64,000 nucleotides of DNA from Algoriphagus locisalis (lineage in GTDB: Bacteria; Bacteroidota; Bacteroidia; Cytophagales; Cyclobacteriaceae). Below the pieces are notes generated by a model, which did no database searches, was not told where the DNA came from, and saw only the letters and a program-made list of their open reading frames with translations. The stretch lies in NCBI RefSeq assembly GCF_900116615.1, contig NZ_FPBF01000003.1:713431-777430 (forward strand), written 5' to 3'. The position numbers and the translations under genes were made by a program. This document shows, piece by piece, positions 8,604-17,736 of the stretch (positions within the stretch are counted from its first letter, which is position 1; every line of letters begins with the position of its first letter).

Positions 8604-10169
8604 ATGGAAACTTTCAACTACGGATTAGAACATCTGACAGCCGGCATAGCATTAAAGCTTGCGAGGAAAGAACTCAAAGGAATTATCAGCCCTGAAACCC
8701 GGGAAAAAGTTCAAGCTTCTTCACAAGCGGTTGCCAATATCGCCAAAGGTGAAAAGGCAGTTTACGGAATCAATACAGGATTCGGCCCTCTTTGCACCAG
8801 CAAAATATCTGCTGCTGACACACAGACTTTGCAGGAGAATCTATTGAAAAGTCATGCCGTAGGATTGGGAGAACCTGTGCCGATAGAAATTTCCAAACTC
8901 ATGCTTGTATTGAAGCTACAGGCTTTGGCGCAGGGATATTCTGGAATTCGACTGGAAACCTTGGATCGAATGATTTGGATGTTGGAAAATGAGGTGATTC
9001 CAGTCGTGCCCATCCAAGGGTCAGTTGGGGCATCCGGTGATTTAGCTCCACTTTCTCACTTGTTTTTGCCATTGCTTGGACTTGGCAAGGTTCATTTCGA
9101 AGGAAAGATCCAACAAACTTCCGCAGTTTTTGAAAAGCTAGGAATATCAGCACTTTCTCTTGGACCAAAAGAAGGTTTGGCCCTAATCAACGGAACGCAA
9201 TTCATGGCGGCTTATGGAGTAAAAATCGTGGATCGCCTGCACAATTTGCTTGTCCATGCTGACATTACCGGAGCAATGATGATTGAGGGATTGATGGGTT
9301 CGATCAAACCATTTTCCCCTGAATTGCATCAGCTTAGACCATTCGCAGGTAACCAGCACGTAGCTCAGACAATCCTGAACTTACTTCATGAGTCCGAAAT
9401 CGTCAACTCGCACTTGGATTGTGCCAGAGTACAAGATCCCTATTCTTTGCGATGCATGCCGCAAGTCCATGGAGCATCGAGAAATGCTTGGTTGCACCTG
9501 AAGGAGGCTATCGAAACTGAAATCAATTCTGTTACTGACAATCCTGTCGTGTTCAGCGAAGATCACACGATTTCCGGAGGAAGTTTTCATGGCCAACCCA
9601 TCGCTTTGCCTTTGGATTATGCCTGCCTTGCTGCTTCAGAATTGGGAAATATTTCAGATCGGCGAATCTATCTTTCCCTAGAAGGAGATACTCCCGGCGT
9701 ACCAAAATTGCTATTGAAAGAAACTGGTTTGAACTCCGGTTTGATGATCCCACAATACACCACCGCAGCTCTGGCATCAGAAAACAAAGGCCTTTGCTTT
9801 CCTGCATCTGCGGACAGCATACCTACCTCATTAGGACAGGAAGACCATGTGAGTATGGGTTCGATAGGTGCTAGAAAAGCTTTAAGGGTAATTGAAAACG
9901 TGGAGAAAATCTTGGGAATTGAGCTTTTCTACGCTGCTCAGGCTATGGACTTTCACGCTCCTTTGAAATCAGGAAAAGTAATGACCGCGATTCATGAGCA
10001 CGTCCGAACCAAAATCACTCCTGTAATCAATGATCGGGTGATGACTGAGGATATGGAAGCGGCAATCGAGATGATTCAAAGTGGTGAGTTGATTGCAATT
10101 GCTAATCAGGTAGCCAAAGAAGAAGGTTTACCTTTTGAAACTGAGTGGGGTGAATTATTTAGCTTATAG
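8604..10169 (+). CDS. hutH: Histidine ammonia-lyase
   Basis: The 521-aa product has the usual family length (about 500-520 aa). It deaminates L-histidine to trans-urocanate, the first step of histidine degradation, in the cytoplasm. The MIO cofactor-forming Ala-Ser-Gly lies in GSVGASGDLAPLSH near residue 143. Other family signatures are YGINTGFGPL, SVTDNPV and GQEDHVSMG. The reading frame is open up to 8502, but the ATG at 8604 is preferred because it gives the normal N-terminus and follows a -7 promoter element. It heads the hut genes and is divergent from the LysR gene. Confidence 0.97.
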   Translation: METFNYGLEHLTAGIALKLARKELKGIISPETREKVQASSQAVANIAKGEKAVYGINTGFGPLCTSKISAADTQTLQENLLKSHAVGLGEPVPIEISKLMLVLKLQALAQGYSGIRLETLDRMIWMLENEVIPVVPIQGSVGASGDLAPLSHLFLPLLGLGKVHFEGKIQQTSAVFEKLGISALSLGPKEGLALINGTQFMAAYGVKIVDRLHNLLVHADITGAMMIEGLMGSIKPFSPELHQLRPFAGNQHVAQTILNLLHESEIVNSHLDCARVQDPYSLRCMPQVHGASRNAWLHLKEAIETEINSVTDNPVVFSEDHTISGGSFHGQPIALPLDYACLAASELGNISDRRIYLSLEGDTPGVPKLLLKETGLNSGLMIPQYTTAALASENKGLCFPASADSIPTSLGQEDHVSMGSIGARKALRVIENVEKILGIELFYAAQAMDFHAPLKSGKVMTAIHEHVRTKITPVINDRVMTEDMEAAIEMIQSGELIAIANQVAKEEGLPFETEWGELFSL

Positions 10170-10194
10170 AATTGCTAGCGGAAAGGTAATTTTG

Positions 10195-10268
10195 CCCGCA
10201 GATTTCCGCTGATAAATTGTAAAAATCTGCGCTTTTATCTGCACCCCTTATCAGCGTAAATCTGCGGG
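10195..10268. repeat. Intergenic inverted repeat between hutH and hutI
   Basis: The left arm at 10195-10215 and right arm at 10248-10268 are 21 bp each and pair at 20 positions (CCCGCAGATTT... against ...AAATCTGCGGG). The interior carries two more ATCTGC-type words. I recall similar 'AATCTGCGGGAAA' palindromes as common intergenic elements in Bacteroidota genomes. It has no T tract, so it is not a standard terminator, but the transcript could fold here between hutH and hutI. Confidence 0.75.
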
Positions 10269-10312
10269 AAACTAATAGAAACAACGGTGGTCTTTCTAAA
10301 AACCAACAAACC

Positions 10313-11545
10313 ATGAAAAAACTAATCGGCCCTATATCACAACTATTGACTCTAGACAAACTCCCGTTAAAAGGTGCGTTGAAAGATGAGCAATTGGAGA
10401 TTCTGGAGTATGCTGGGATCCTGATGGAAGGAGAAAAGATTCTGGAAATTGGAAATTTCAATGATTTAAAAGCCAAAGCAAAATCGTTAAATGCCGAGGT
10501 CATTGAGTTGGAGAAAGATTTTGTGGCTCTTCCAGGTTGGATCGATTGTCACACGCATATTTGTTTTGGAGGGACACGGGCTCAGGATTTTGCCATGAGG
10601 AATGCCGGTAAATCCTACTTGGAAATCGCGGAGGCAGGCGGAGGAATCTGGGATACAGTGACACAAACAAGAAAACTCCCTCAATCAGAACTTGCAAAGC
10701 GAACTGTTACTAATGCCACAAGACACCTGAGTGAAGGTGTGACGACGATTGAGGTGAAAAGCGGCTATGGCTTGACAGTTGCTGAAGAACTCAAAATGCT
10801 TCGCGCTATCAAACAAGCTGGTCAAGAAACTAAAGCCGACTTAATTCCAACTTGCCTGGCAGCTCACATGAAACCACGGGATTTTGAGGGAACTAATCAG
10901 GAATATCTGGAAATGATTTCAAAGGATCTTTTCCCCATTTTAAAATCAGAAAACCTTGCCAACAGGATCGATTCTTTTATCGAGAAAAGCGCTTTTTCTC
11001 CTGAAGAGATTGAGAGATATTATCAAAAAGCGAAAGAGTTAGGCTTCGATCTTACTGTTCATGCCGATCAATTCACTACAGGCGGATCTACAGTTGCTGT
11101 GAAATTCAACGCAAAATCTGCCGACCATTTGGAGGCTTCGACTGAAAAAGAAATAGCACTTTTAGCAAATTCAAATACCGTTGCAGTTGCTCTTCCGGGA
11201 GCTTCAATTGGACTAGGCTGTGCTTTCACTCCTGCCCGCAAAATCCTAGATCAAGGTGGTTCTTTGGCAATTGGAAGTGACTGGAATCCAGGTTCCGCTC
11301 CCATGGGAGATTTGCTAGCTCAAGCTTCCATTTTAGCAACTTTCGAGAAACTCAGCACCGTAGAAGTTCTTTCAGCACTGACTTCCCGTGCAGCTTCAGC
11401 TTTAGGATTGGAAGACAGAGGAGTTTTGAAAACTGGTCTTTTAGCTGACTTCAACCTTTTCCCAACTTCAGATTATAGAGAAATCTTGTATCACCAAGGC
11501 AAATTGAAACCAGCACAGGTTTGGAAAAAAGGTGTTAAGATTTAA
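10313..11545 (+). CDS. hutI: Imidazolonepropionase
   Basis: The 410-aa product is an amidohydrolase-superfamily enzyme that opens 4-imidazolone-5-propionate to N-formimino-L-glutamate, the third step of histidine degradation. It shows the metal-binding DCHTHICFGGTRAQDF segment near residue 78, VKSGYGLT, HADQF with a metal-ligand histidine, and the SDWNPGS motif typical of HutI. Length matches the family (about 405-420 aa). It follows hutH after a 143-bp gap filled by a palindromic repeat and precedes hutU. Confidence 0.97.
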   Translation: MKKLIGPISQLLTLDKLPLKGALKDEQLEILEYAGILMEGEKILEIGNFNDLKAKAKSLNAEVIELEKDFVALPGWIDCHTHICFGGTRAQDFAMRNAGKSYLEIAEAGGGIWDTVTQTRKLPQSELAKRTVTNATRHLSEGVTTIEVKSGYGLTVAEELKMLRAIKQAGQETKADLIPTCLAAHMKPRDFEGTNQEYLEMISKDLFPILKSENLANRIDSFIEKSAFSPEEIERYYQKAKELGFDLTVHADQFTTGGSTVAVKFNAKSADHLEASTEKEIALLANSNTVAVALPGASIGLGCAFTPARKILDQGGSLAIGSDWNPGSAPMGDLLAQASILATFEKLSTVEVLSALTSRAASALGLEDRGVLKTGLLADFNLFPTSDYREILYHQGKLKPAQVWKKGVKI

Positions 11546-11700
11546 GACAATAGACTTAAGACGTTAGAATTAAGATCAGATCCAAGATTCAAGAAACTTT
11601 TCTCCTTTATGGCTTTGAGGGAGAATATTAAAATTATCTGTCAAAACCCATTTTCGCTGCGCCGTTGCGCCGCCGCGAGCAACCCCAATTCGTAAATCAC
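11546..11700. repeat. Intergenic repeat-like mosaic between hutI and hutU
   Basis: The stretch begins with AAGACAATAGACTTAAGACG-type words and ends with a GC-rich GCTGCGCCGTTGCGCC segment (about 11657-11676) in an otherwise AT-rich genome. Both resemble short interspersed spacer repeats that I recall from Bacteroidota genomes. No gene or clear terminator was seen. Confidence 0.45.
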
Positions 11701-13710
11701 ATGAATTCCCGAGAGCAAATAACCCAAGGCATTCCTTCACAACTTCCTTCAAAAAGATCCCGAAACACAACTTTGAGCCATGCTCCTAAGCGCAAGGATA
11801 TACTTTCGACAGAAGAGAAAAAACTGGCTTTGAGAAATGCTTTACGCTATTTCCCAAAAGAATGGCATGCGGAATTGGCAAGTGAGTTTTCAGCAGAACT
11901 GAAGGATTTTGGCAGGATCTATATGTATCGATTTATGCCGGATTACGAAATGCGGGCAAGACCTATCGAAGACTATCCAGCCAGGTCGAAACAAGCAGCG
12001 GCAATTATGCTAATGATTCAGAACAACTTGGATCCGGCAGTCGCTCAGCACCCAGAAGAACTAATCACCTACGGAGGAAATGGAGCTGTATTCCAAAACT
12101 GGGCTCAATATCTTTTGGTGATGAAATATCTCTCAGAGATGACAGATGAGCAGACATTGCATATCTATTCCGGCCATCCCATGGGCCTTTTCCCTTCTTC
12201 CAAAGAAGCTCCTAGAGTTGTCGTAACCAATGGGATGATGATTCCGAATTACTCCAAGCCAGATGATTGGGAGAAATATAATGCACTGGGTGTGACACAA
12301 TACGGACAGATGACTGCTGGTTCATTTATGTATATAGGTCCGCAGGGAATTGTACATGGTACAACCATTACGGTGATGAATGCTTTTCGCAAAAAACTGA
12401 AAGCAGGAGAAACGCCAGCAGGAAAAATATTTTTAACAGCAGGGCTAGGCGGAATGAGCGGCGCTCAACCGAAAGCTGGGAATATCGCAGGTTGTATCAC
12501 CATTTGCGCTGAAGTGAATCCTGCCGCAGCGAGGAAAAGACATGAACAAGGATGGGTGGATGAATTGATTGAAAACCTGGATGAACTGGTTCTCCGTACG
12601 CAACTAGCTAAGCGTAACAAAGAGATCGTCTCTCTGGCTTTCATCGGGAATATCGTAGATGTCTGGGAGCAATTTGACAAAGAGGAAATTTTCGTGGAAC
12701 TGGGTTCTGACCAGACGTCACTCCACAATCCATGGGCTGGAGGTTATTATCCTGTTGGGCTTTCCTTTGAGGAGTCAAACAAGCTAATGGCAGAAGATCC
12801 AGAGGCCTTCAAAGTTAAAGTTCAGGAGAGCCTACGAAGACATGCTGCTTCGATCAACAAGCATGTTGCAAAGGGAACCTACTATTTCGATTACGGGAAT
12901 GCTTTTTTGCTGGAAGCTTCAAGAGCTGGAGCAGACGTTATGGTGGAGAATGGTATTGATTTCCGATATCCTTCCTATGTTCAGGATATTTTGGGACCAA
13001 TGTGTTTTGACTATGGATTTGGTCCATTTCGGTGGGTTTGTACCTCTGGCAAAGCCGAAGATTTGAGAAAATCAGATCAGATTGCCGCAAGAGTTTTGAA
13101 AGAAATCATGCAGAATTCCCCGGAATCCATCCAGCAGCAAATGCAGGATAATATCACTTGGATCGAAGAGGCTGAAAAGAACAAATTGGTAGTTGGTTCT
13201 CAGGCTAGGATACTTTATGCTGATGCTGAAGGCAGAGCGAAAATCGCCAAAGCATTCAACGATGCAATTCTATCTGGAGAGATTTCTGCTCCGATTGTGC
13301 TGGGTCGAGATCATCATGATGTAAGCGGGACAGATTCACCTTACCGTGAAACAAGCAATATCTACGATGGCAGTAAGTTTACCGCAGATATGGCTATTCA
13401 TAATGTGATTGGAGATAGTTTTAGAGGAGCAACCTGGATTTCGATCCACAATGGTGGCGGTGTAGGCTGGGGAGAAGTGATGAATGGGGGTTTCGGGATG
13501 GTACTAGACGGGTCGGAGGATGCAGAAAGAAAGCTGAAGTCAATGCTTTTTTATGATGTAAATAATGGAATTGCCCGAAGAGCTTGGGCCAGAAATTCAG
13601 GATCTTTGGAAGCGATTCAACGGGAAATGGATCGAAGTCCTGGATTGAAGGTCACCATTCCAAATTTGGTTGATGAGGAAATTTTCAAAAATTTGGACAA
13701 AGTAATCTAA
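11701..13710 (+). CDS. hutU: Urocanate hydratase (long form)
   Basis: The 669-aa product converts urocanate to 4-imidazolone-5-propionate using tightly bound NAD+, the second step of the pathway. Family motifs include TAGLGGMSGAQP, RDHHDVSGTDSPYRET and HNGGGVGWGEVMNGG. It is about 110 residues longer than the classical ~555-aa enzyme; Bacteroidota commonly carry this long version. The ATG at 11701 is preferred. An in-frame TTG at 11665 would add 12 residues encoded by the GC-rich intergenic repeat and is unlikely. Confidence 0.95.
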   Translation: MNSREQITQGIPSQLPSKRSRNTTLSHAPKRKDILSTEEKKLALRNALRYFPKEWHAELASEFSAELKDFGRIYMYRFMPDYEMRARPIEDYPARSKQAAAIMLMIQNNLDPAVAQHPEELITYGGNGAVFQNWAQYLLVMKYLSEMTDEQTLHIYSGHPMGLFPSSKEAPRVVVTNGMMIPNYSKPDDWEKYNALGVTQYGQMTAGSFMYIGPQGIVHGTTITVMNAFRKKLKAGETPAGKIFLTAGLGGMSGAQPKAGNIAGCITICAEVNPAAARKRHEQGWVDELIENLDELVLRTQLAKRNKEIVSLAFIGNIVDVWEQFDKEEIFVELGSDQTSLHNPWAGGYYPVGLSFEESNKLMAEDPEAFKVKVQESLRRHAASINKHVAKGTYYFDYGNAFLLEASRAGADVMVENGIDFRYPSYVQDILGPMCFDYGFGPFRWVCTSGKAEDLRKSDQIAARVLKEIMQNSPESIQQQMQDNITWIEEAEKNKLVVGSQARILYADAEGRAKIAKAFNDAILSGEISAPIVLGRDHHDVSGTDSPYRETSNIYDGSKFTADMAIHNVIGDSFRGATWISIHNGGGVGWGEVMNGGFGMVLDGSEDAERKLKSMLFYDVNNGIARRAWARNSGSLEAIQREMDRSPGLKVTIPNLVDEEIFKNLDKVI

Positions 13711-14327
13711 GATCTAAAGACCTCTTCCAAATCCAATTTAAATCCGGGGATTACCGCGGATGTTACTCTATCTCCGAATGTAAATAGTCTAGAAGGCTGA
13801 AATCCGCCATTTATCAAAGTATATATCAAAAGGGTGCATTCTGAAGGATGGATAACCCAATATTCTCTGACTCCGTATTCCTGATACAAGTCATATTTAT
13901 TTTGAAGTTCCACCCGACTATTTCCTGGAGAAAGTATCTCGACTATCAAGTCTGGAGCTCCCCAACAGCCCTTATCATCCAACTTTGACGGATCACAAAT
14001 CACAGAAATATCCGGCTGGACTACCGAGTCAGTTTTTGAAAAATCAGGATCTTTGGAAAACCTCACATCGAAAGGCGCCGAATAAACTTTGCATGAGTGA
14101 TTTTTTAAAAAACTGAAAATTTTAAAAAAAACATTACCGGAAACCTCTTGATGCCTTCGATTGGGAGCAGCCGCCTTTGCAAAAATCTTTCCTTTGATCA
14201 ACTCAACAATCTCCTCATAATCCCATTTGAGATAATCAGCATAAGAATACCCTGCAAAGGAACTACTTGGCTCCTCAAAAGCTTCCAAATCAACATTCTC
14301 TTTCTGCGGAATCCTATATTCTTTCAT
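13707..14327 (-). CDS. Uma2 family (DUF820) restriction-endonuclease-like protein
   Basis: The 206-aa product matches the Uma2/DUF820 family, with a PD-(D/E)XK nuclease-type core. Visible signatures are QPDISVICD near residue 115, APDLIVEILSPGNS with the catalytic-type acidic residue, and the KYDLYQEYGVREYWVIHP block. The biological role of these common, often multicopy genes is unsettled. It lies on the strand opposite the hut genes, between hutU and hutG, and overlaps the hutU stop by 4 bp. It looks like a later insertion rather than part of histidine metabolism. Confidence 0.85.
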   Translation of the reverse strand: MKEYRIPQKENVDLEAFEEPSSSFAGYSYADYLKWDYEEIVELIKGKIFAKAAAPNRRHQEVSGNVFFKIFSFLKNHSCKVYSAPFDVRFSKDPDFSKTDSVVQPDISVICDPSKLDDKGCWGAPDLIVEILSPGNSRVELQNKYDLYQEYGVREYWVIHPSECTLLIYTLINGGFQPSRLFTFGDRVTSAVIPGFKLDLEEVFRS

Positions 14328-14453
14328 GGCCGGAGGAACTGGGTTTTAAAGCACATCTTTTGAATATTACCTAAAAACAGAATACATTGTTTCTGGTATT
14401 AAGAATATCAAAGCGCAATTTTTAAGTTACTATAAAATTACAAAATACTCAAC

Positions 14454-15416
14454 ATGCTTCATCAAAACCCAAATCCTTCCCTATGGACAGGCAGAAAATC
14501 GGAAACCATTGAATACTGGCACCAAGCTGCGATTTCGGTGAGAGACCTCCAGCTAGACGAAGGTCAGCAAACTCCAAAAGTTGGCATTTTAGGATACGCA
14601 GGAGAAGAGGGAGTAAAAAGAAATCAAGGCAGATTAGGAACCGCGGAAGGTCCAAATGCTATCCGAAAAAGCCTGGGAATGCTAGCTTTTCACCTTCCTG
14701 AGAAAAGTAGAATTTTTGATTATGGAGATATTTACACGGAAAATTCTGACCTAGAGTCCAGCCACGACCTGATAACAAAAACCGTTTTGGAATTATTGGA
14801 AACCAAGCATTTCCCTATCCTATTAGGAGGCGGGCATGATTTGGCTTTGGCACATGGAAAAGGTATTTATCAGCATTTAGCTTCCAAAAATCAAAAGCTT
14901 GGCATCATCAATATGGATGCACATTTTGACCTCCGGCCTACCATCGATGGACTGGGGCATTCAGGTTCTCCCTTTCTTCAACTTGCTCAGGAGAATAAGG
15001 ATACATTTCAATATTTATGCTTAGGCGTGCAGCGATCGGTTAATCCAAAATCACTTTTTAAAACCGCCGATGAAGTTGGTGCAAAATGGATGGTGATGGA
15101 GGATTTCAGATTGAATAACTGGGAAGTGATTCAGGAAAAAATTCTTTGGTTTCTCGACTCAGTGGACAAAATCTATCTCAGCGTGGACATGGATGGTTTT
15201 TCTTCGGCTTTTGCACCCGGCGTATCTGCACCATCTCCCATGGGTTTCAGACCTGAATTCGCATTCAAGGTTTTTGAATTGCTCGCATCCAGCAAAAAAC
15301 TGATTTCCATGGATGTGGTAGAACTCAACCCAGCTTTTGACCACGATCATGCTACGGCAAGATTGGCCGCCAGGTGCGCAGAATATGTGGCAAGGAAGGT
15401 ATTGGGATTACTTTAA
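14454..15416 (+). CDS. hutG: Formimidoylglutamase
   Basis: The 320-aa product belongs to the arginase/ureohydrolase fold. The manganese-binding motifs are visible: GGGHDLA, NMDAHFDLRP, and SVDMDGFSSAFAPG. In a hut locus this makes it formimidoylglutamase, which hydrolyses N-formimino-L-glutamate to glutamate and formamide. That closes the pathway without hutF. It is separated from hutU by the opposing Uma2 gene, so it probably has its own promoter in the 126-bp gap before it. An agmatinase or arginase role is less likely given the neighbours. Confidence 0.92.
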   Translation: MLHQNPNPSLWTGRKSETIEYWHQAAISVRDLQLDEGQQTPKVGILGYAGEEGVKRNQGRLGTAEGPNAIRKSLGMLAFHLPEKSRIFDYGDIYTENSDLESSHDLITKTVLELLETKHFPILLGGGHDLALAHGKGIYQHLASKNQKLGIINMDAHFDLRPTIDGLGHSGSPFLQLAQENKDTFQYLCLGVQRSVNPKSLFKTADEVGAKWMVMEDFRLNNWEVIQEKILWFLDSVDKIYLSVDMDGFSSAFAPGVSAPSPMGFRPEFAFKVFELLASSKKLISMDVVELNPAFDHDHATARLAARCAEYVARKVLGLL

Positions 15417-15450
15417 TAAACAAAAAACAACTATTTAAACTTGTGACCTT

Positions 15451-16641
15451 ATGATTCTTCGAAGTAGAATAAATATACTTTGGCTACTCTCCTTTTCAGT
15501 TATTGCCTGCTCACCGAGTGAGAATAATGACGAATTACCAAGCGTTGAAATCACTGAAAGCAATATCGTAGCGATAGATGAGGCCATTTCTTCCATTGAA
15601 TTTATTCCGCTTAAGAATCAAGAGGACTCTCCAGTAAACTTGAATTGCAGTGTTTGGAATCTAAAAGTCACCGAGGAATTCCTAGTCTATTCTACCATTT
15701 GTAACCCTGAGGCTAAAATCCATCTATTTGATTTAAGGGGGAATTATATCAAGAGTTTCCAAAGAATTGGAAATGGTCCAGAAGAATATCAAAATTTACA
15801 AGGTGTTGATCTGAATCAAGACACTTTGAGTATCACTGTTGGCGGCGGCGTTATTAAGCAGTATTCCTTTCCGGATTTTGAATTTATTGGTACTGTTACT
15901 TTGGATAAAAACGCCCTTTTCATTCCTTATTTCACAAAAATTTCTTCAAACAAGTGGCTGACTTCCCCCATGTTTGATGGCAACTTAAATGAAAACGGTG
16001 AGTTTGGTGTTTTTAAAATCCTGGATAGCTCCACGGGAGAAATCACAGAGCTGCCCATTACTGGCACGCCCATAACTGCCGAAATTAGTGAAGGAGAATT
16101 TGCAAGATTGGGAGAGCATTCATTACTTCTCAACTATGCTTTTTCAGACACACTCTATCACTTTGAAAATGAAAAATCAACCCCACTGATAAGCCTAGAT
16201 TTTGGAGCAAGAAAGCCGAGTGCGGAAGATCTGAAAATGGATGGGGAAAAGTTCGAGGCCACAGTTACAAGCCAGCCTTTTGTAATCAATATGGGCAAAA
16301 TCTGGCATACCGAGGATGTTTCACGCCTTAAAACCTTTGCTCTTGCCAAAAACCCTGAAATGGATATTACGAATATGCGTACTTTCCCAGTACATGAGGT
16401 TTTCATAGATCATAAATCCAAAAGAGCTATAGCTTTCCAGTCACTCGCTGGCTGGTCCAATGGAAATGGCTTTGCCAAAGACGGGTATTTCTACGATGTT
16501 CTTCGGACTGAAGATTGGCTCTATGCACTTGAGAAAGGATCTCTTGGAAAATATGGCGAAAAACTTGAACAAATCATTAGCGATATGGGAGACTTTGAAG
16601 ACCCCATTCTGATCAAATATCAAGTAAAAATGAATGAATAA
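15451..16641 (+). CDS. 6-bladed beta-propeller lipoprotein (BF3164-like)
   Basis: The 396-aa product begins with a lipoprotein signal peptide whose lipobox cysteine is near residue 20 (FSVIACSPS). The body has the features of Bacteroidota '6-bladed beta-propeller' proteins: an early SSIEFIPLKNQ segment, then LFDLRGNYIKSFQRIGNGPEEY, and an ISxNKWL-type blade. These are outer-membrane-anchored proteins of unknown function. It lies 34 bp after hutG and 36 bp before the SMP-30 gene on the same strand, so cotranscription is possible, though a role in histidine use is not indicated. Confidence 0.82.
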   Translation: MILRSRINILWLLSFSVIACSPSENNDELPSVEITESNIVAIDEAISSIEFIPLKNQEDSPVNLNCSVWNLKVTEEFLVYSTICNPEAKIHLFDLRGNYIKSFQRIGNGPEEYQNLQGVDLNQDTLSITVGGGVIKQYSFPDFEFIGTVTLDKNALFIPYFTKISSNKWLTSPMFDGNLNENGEFGVFKILDSSTGEITELPITGTPITAEISEGEFARLGEHSLLLNYAFSDTLYHFENEKSTPLISLDFGARKPSAEDLKMDGEKFEATVTSQPFVINMGKIWHTEDVSRLKTFALAKNPEMDITNMRTFPVHEVFIDHKSKRAIAFQSLAGWSNGNGFAKDGYFYDVLRTEDWLYALEKGSLGKYGEKLEQIISDMGDFEDPILIKYQVKMNE

Positions 16642-16677
16642 GTGATCAACTAACCTAAATACAATAAACCTATACCT

Positions 16678-17661
16678 ATGAAAAAACCTATTTTAACCCT
16701 GATAGCCTTTGCGCTACTCTATTCAGCTGGAGCACAAGACATTAATCCTACTACCACCGTTGAATATGTGTCTGAAGAACTTTCCGGCATCATAAAAAAA
16801 GATGCGAAAGTTGAAGTCATTGCCGAAGGTTTTCAATTTACCGAAGGACCACTTTGGGTGGCAAAGGAGAAAATGCTTTTACTTTCCGATGTCCCAGCCA
16901 ACACCATCTATAAATGGACTGAAGCCGAAGGAAAAGAAGTTTTTTTAAAACCTGGCGGCTACACCGGCGCAACAGAGCGAGGTGGTTTTATGGGATCAAA
17001 TGGCTTATTACTCACTCCAGACGGAAAACTGTGGATTTGCCAGCATGGAGATAGAAGGATAGCAGAATTGAACACTTCGCTCTCCGATCCAAAACCAGAA
17101 TACTCAACCGTAACGGGGGAATACGACGGGAAAAAGCTAAATAGTCCTAATGATTTGATTTTGTCCAAAGCAGGGAATCTATATTTTACAGACCCATCTT
17201 ATGGACTGACAAGTGATTCAAAAAAGGAAATTGACTATCAGGGTGTTTACAAAATGGATCCAACCGGCAAAGTCACCATGTTACTTGACTCCATCGATCA
17301 GCCGAATGGAATCGCGATTTTCCCAGATCAGAAAACACTGTTGGTTTCTAATTCTGACCCCGAGAAAAAAAGATGGTATGCTTATGACTTAGCTAAGGAT
17401 GGCTCAATCACCAGTGGAAGAATTTTTTACGATGCCAGTAGTGCCTCAGAACCTGGCTTATGTGACGGGTTTAAAATTGATAAAAAAGGCAATGTCTTTG
17501 CATCAGGTCCCGGGGGAATCTGGATTTTCAATAGATCAGGGGAAATATTGGGGAAGATCAAGCTGGAAGGTGCGACAGCAGCAAATTGTGCGCTTACTCC
17601 TGACGGAAAAACTCTTTTTATAACTGCTGAAAAACATCTACTTCGCATGAAAATGCGATAG
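16678..17661 (+). CDS. Secreted SMP-30/gluconolactonase/LRE family protein
   Basis: The 327-aa product has a signal peptide (residues 1-19, ending YSAGAQ). It then shows the six-bladed SMP-30 propeller signatures FQFTEGPLW, LNSPNDLILSK and YFTDPSYGL. Metal-ligand positions expected in the family (Glu of TEGP, Asn of SPND, Asp of the late DGF segment) are present. The family hydrolyses sugar lactones such as gluconolactone. Periplasmic location and the nearby PQQ dehydrogenase suggest it opens lactones made by periplasmic sugar oxidation; the substrate is not known. Confidence 0.87.
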   Translation: MKKPILTLIAFALLYSAGAQDINPTTTVEYVSEELSGIIKKDAKVEVIAEGFQFTEGPLWVAKEKMLLLSDVPANTIYKWTEAEGKEVFLKPGGYTGATERGGFMGSNGLLLTPDGKLWICQHGDRRIAELNTSLSDPKPEYSTVTGEYDGKKLNSPNDLILSKAGNLYFTDPSYGLTSDSKKEIDYQGVYKMDPTGKVTMLLDSIDQPNGIAIFPDQKTLLVSNSDPEKKRWYAYDLAKDGSITSGRIFYDASSASEPGLCDGFKIDKKGNVFASGPGGIWIFNRSGEILGKIKLEGATAANCALTPDGKTLFITAEKHLLRMKMR

Positions 17662-17673
17662 GCTACTAAAGCC

Positions 17674-17708
17674 AAAACCCTCCATAATTTTGATATGGAG
17701 GGTTTTTT
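17674..17708. terminator. Bidirectional Rho-independent terminator
   Basis: A 13-bp perfect stem (17674-17686 with 17694-17706; core CCCTCCATA/TATGGAGGG) with a 7-nt loop is flanked by A and T runs. It sits between the convergent SMP-30 and cupin genes and would stop both transcripts. Confidence 0.88.
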
Positions 17709-17736
17709 AATTCTATTCTACTATGATTCGCTAAAC

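Noticed and set aside
15451..16641. Beta-propeller lipoprotein as a further hut gene
   Set aside because: It follows hutG closely, but it has no enzyme motif of histidine metabolism and belongs to a broadly distributed lipoprotein family.
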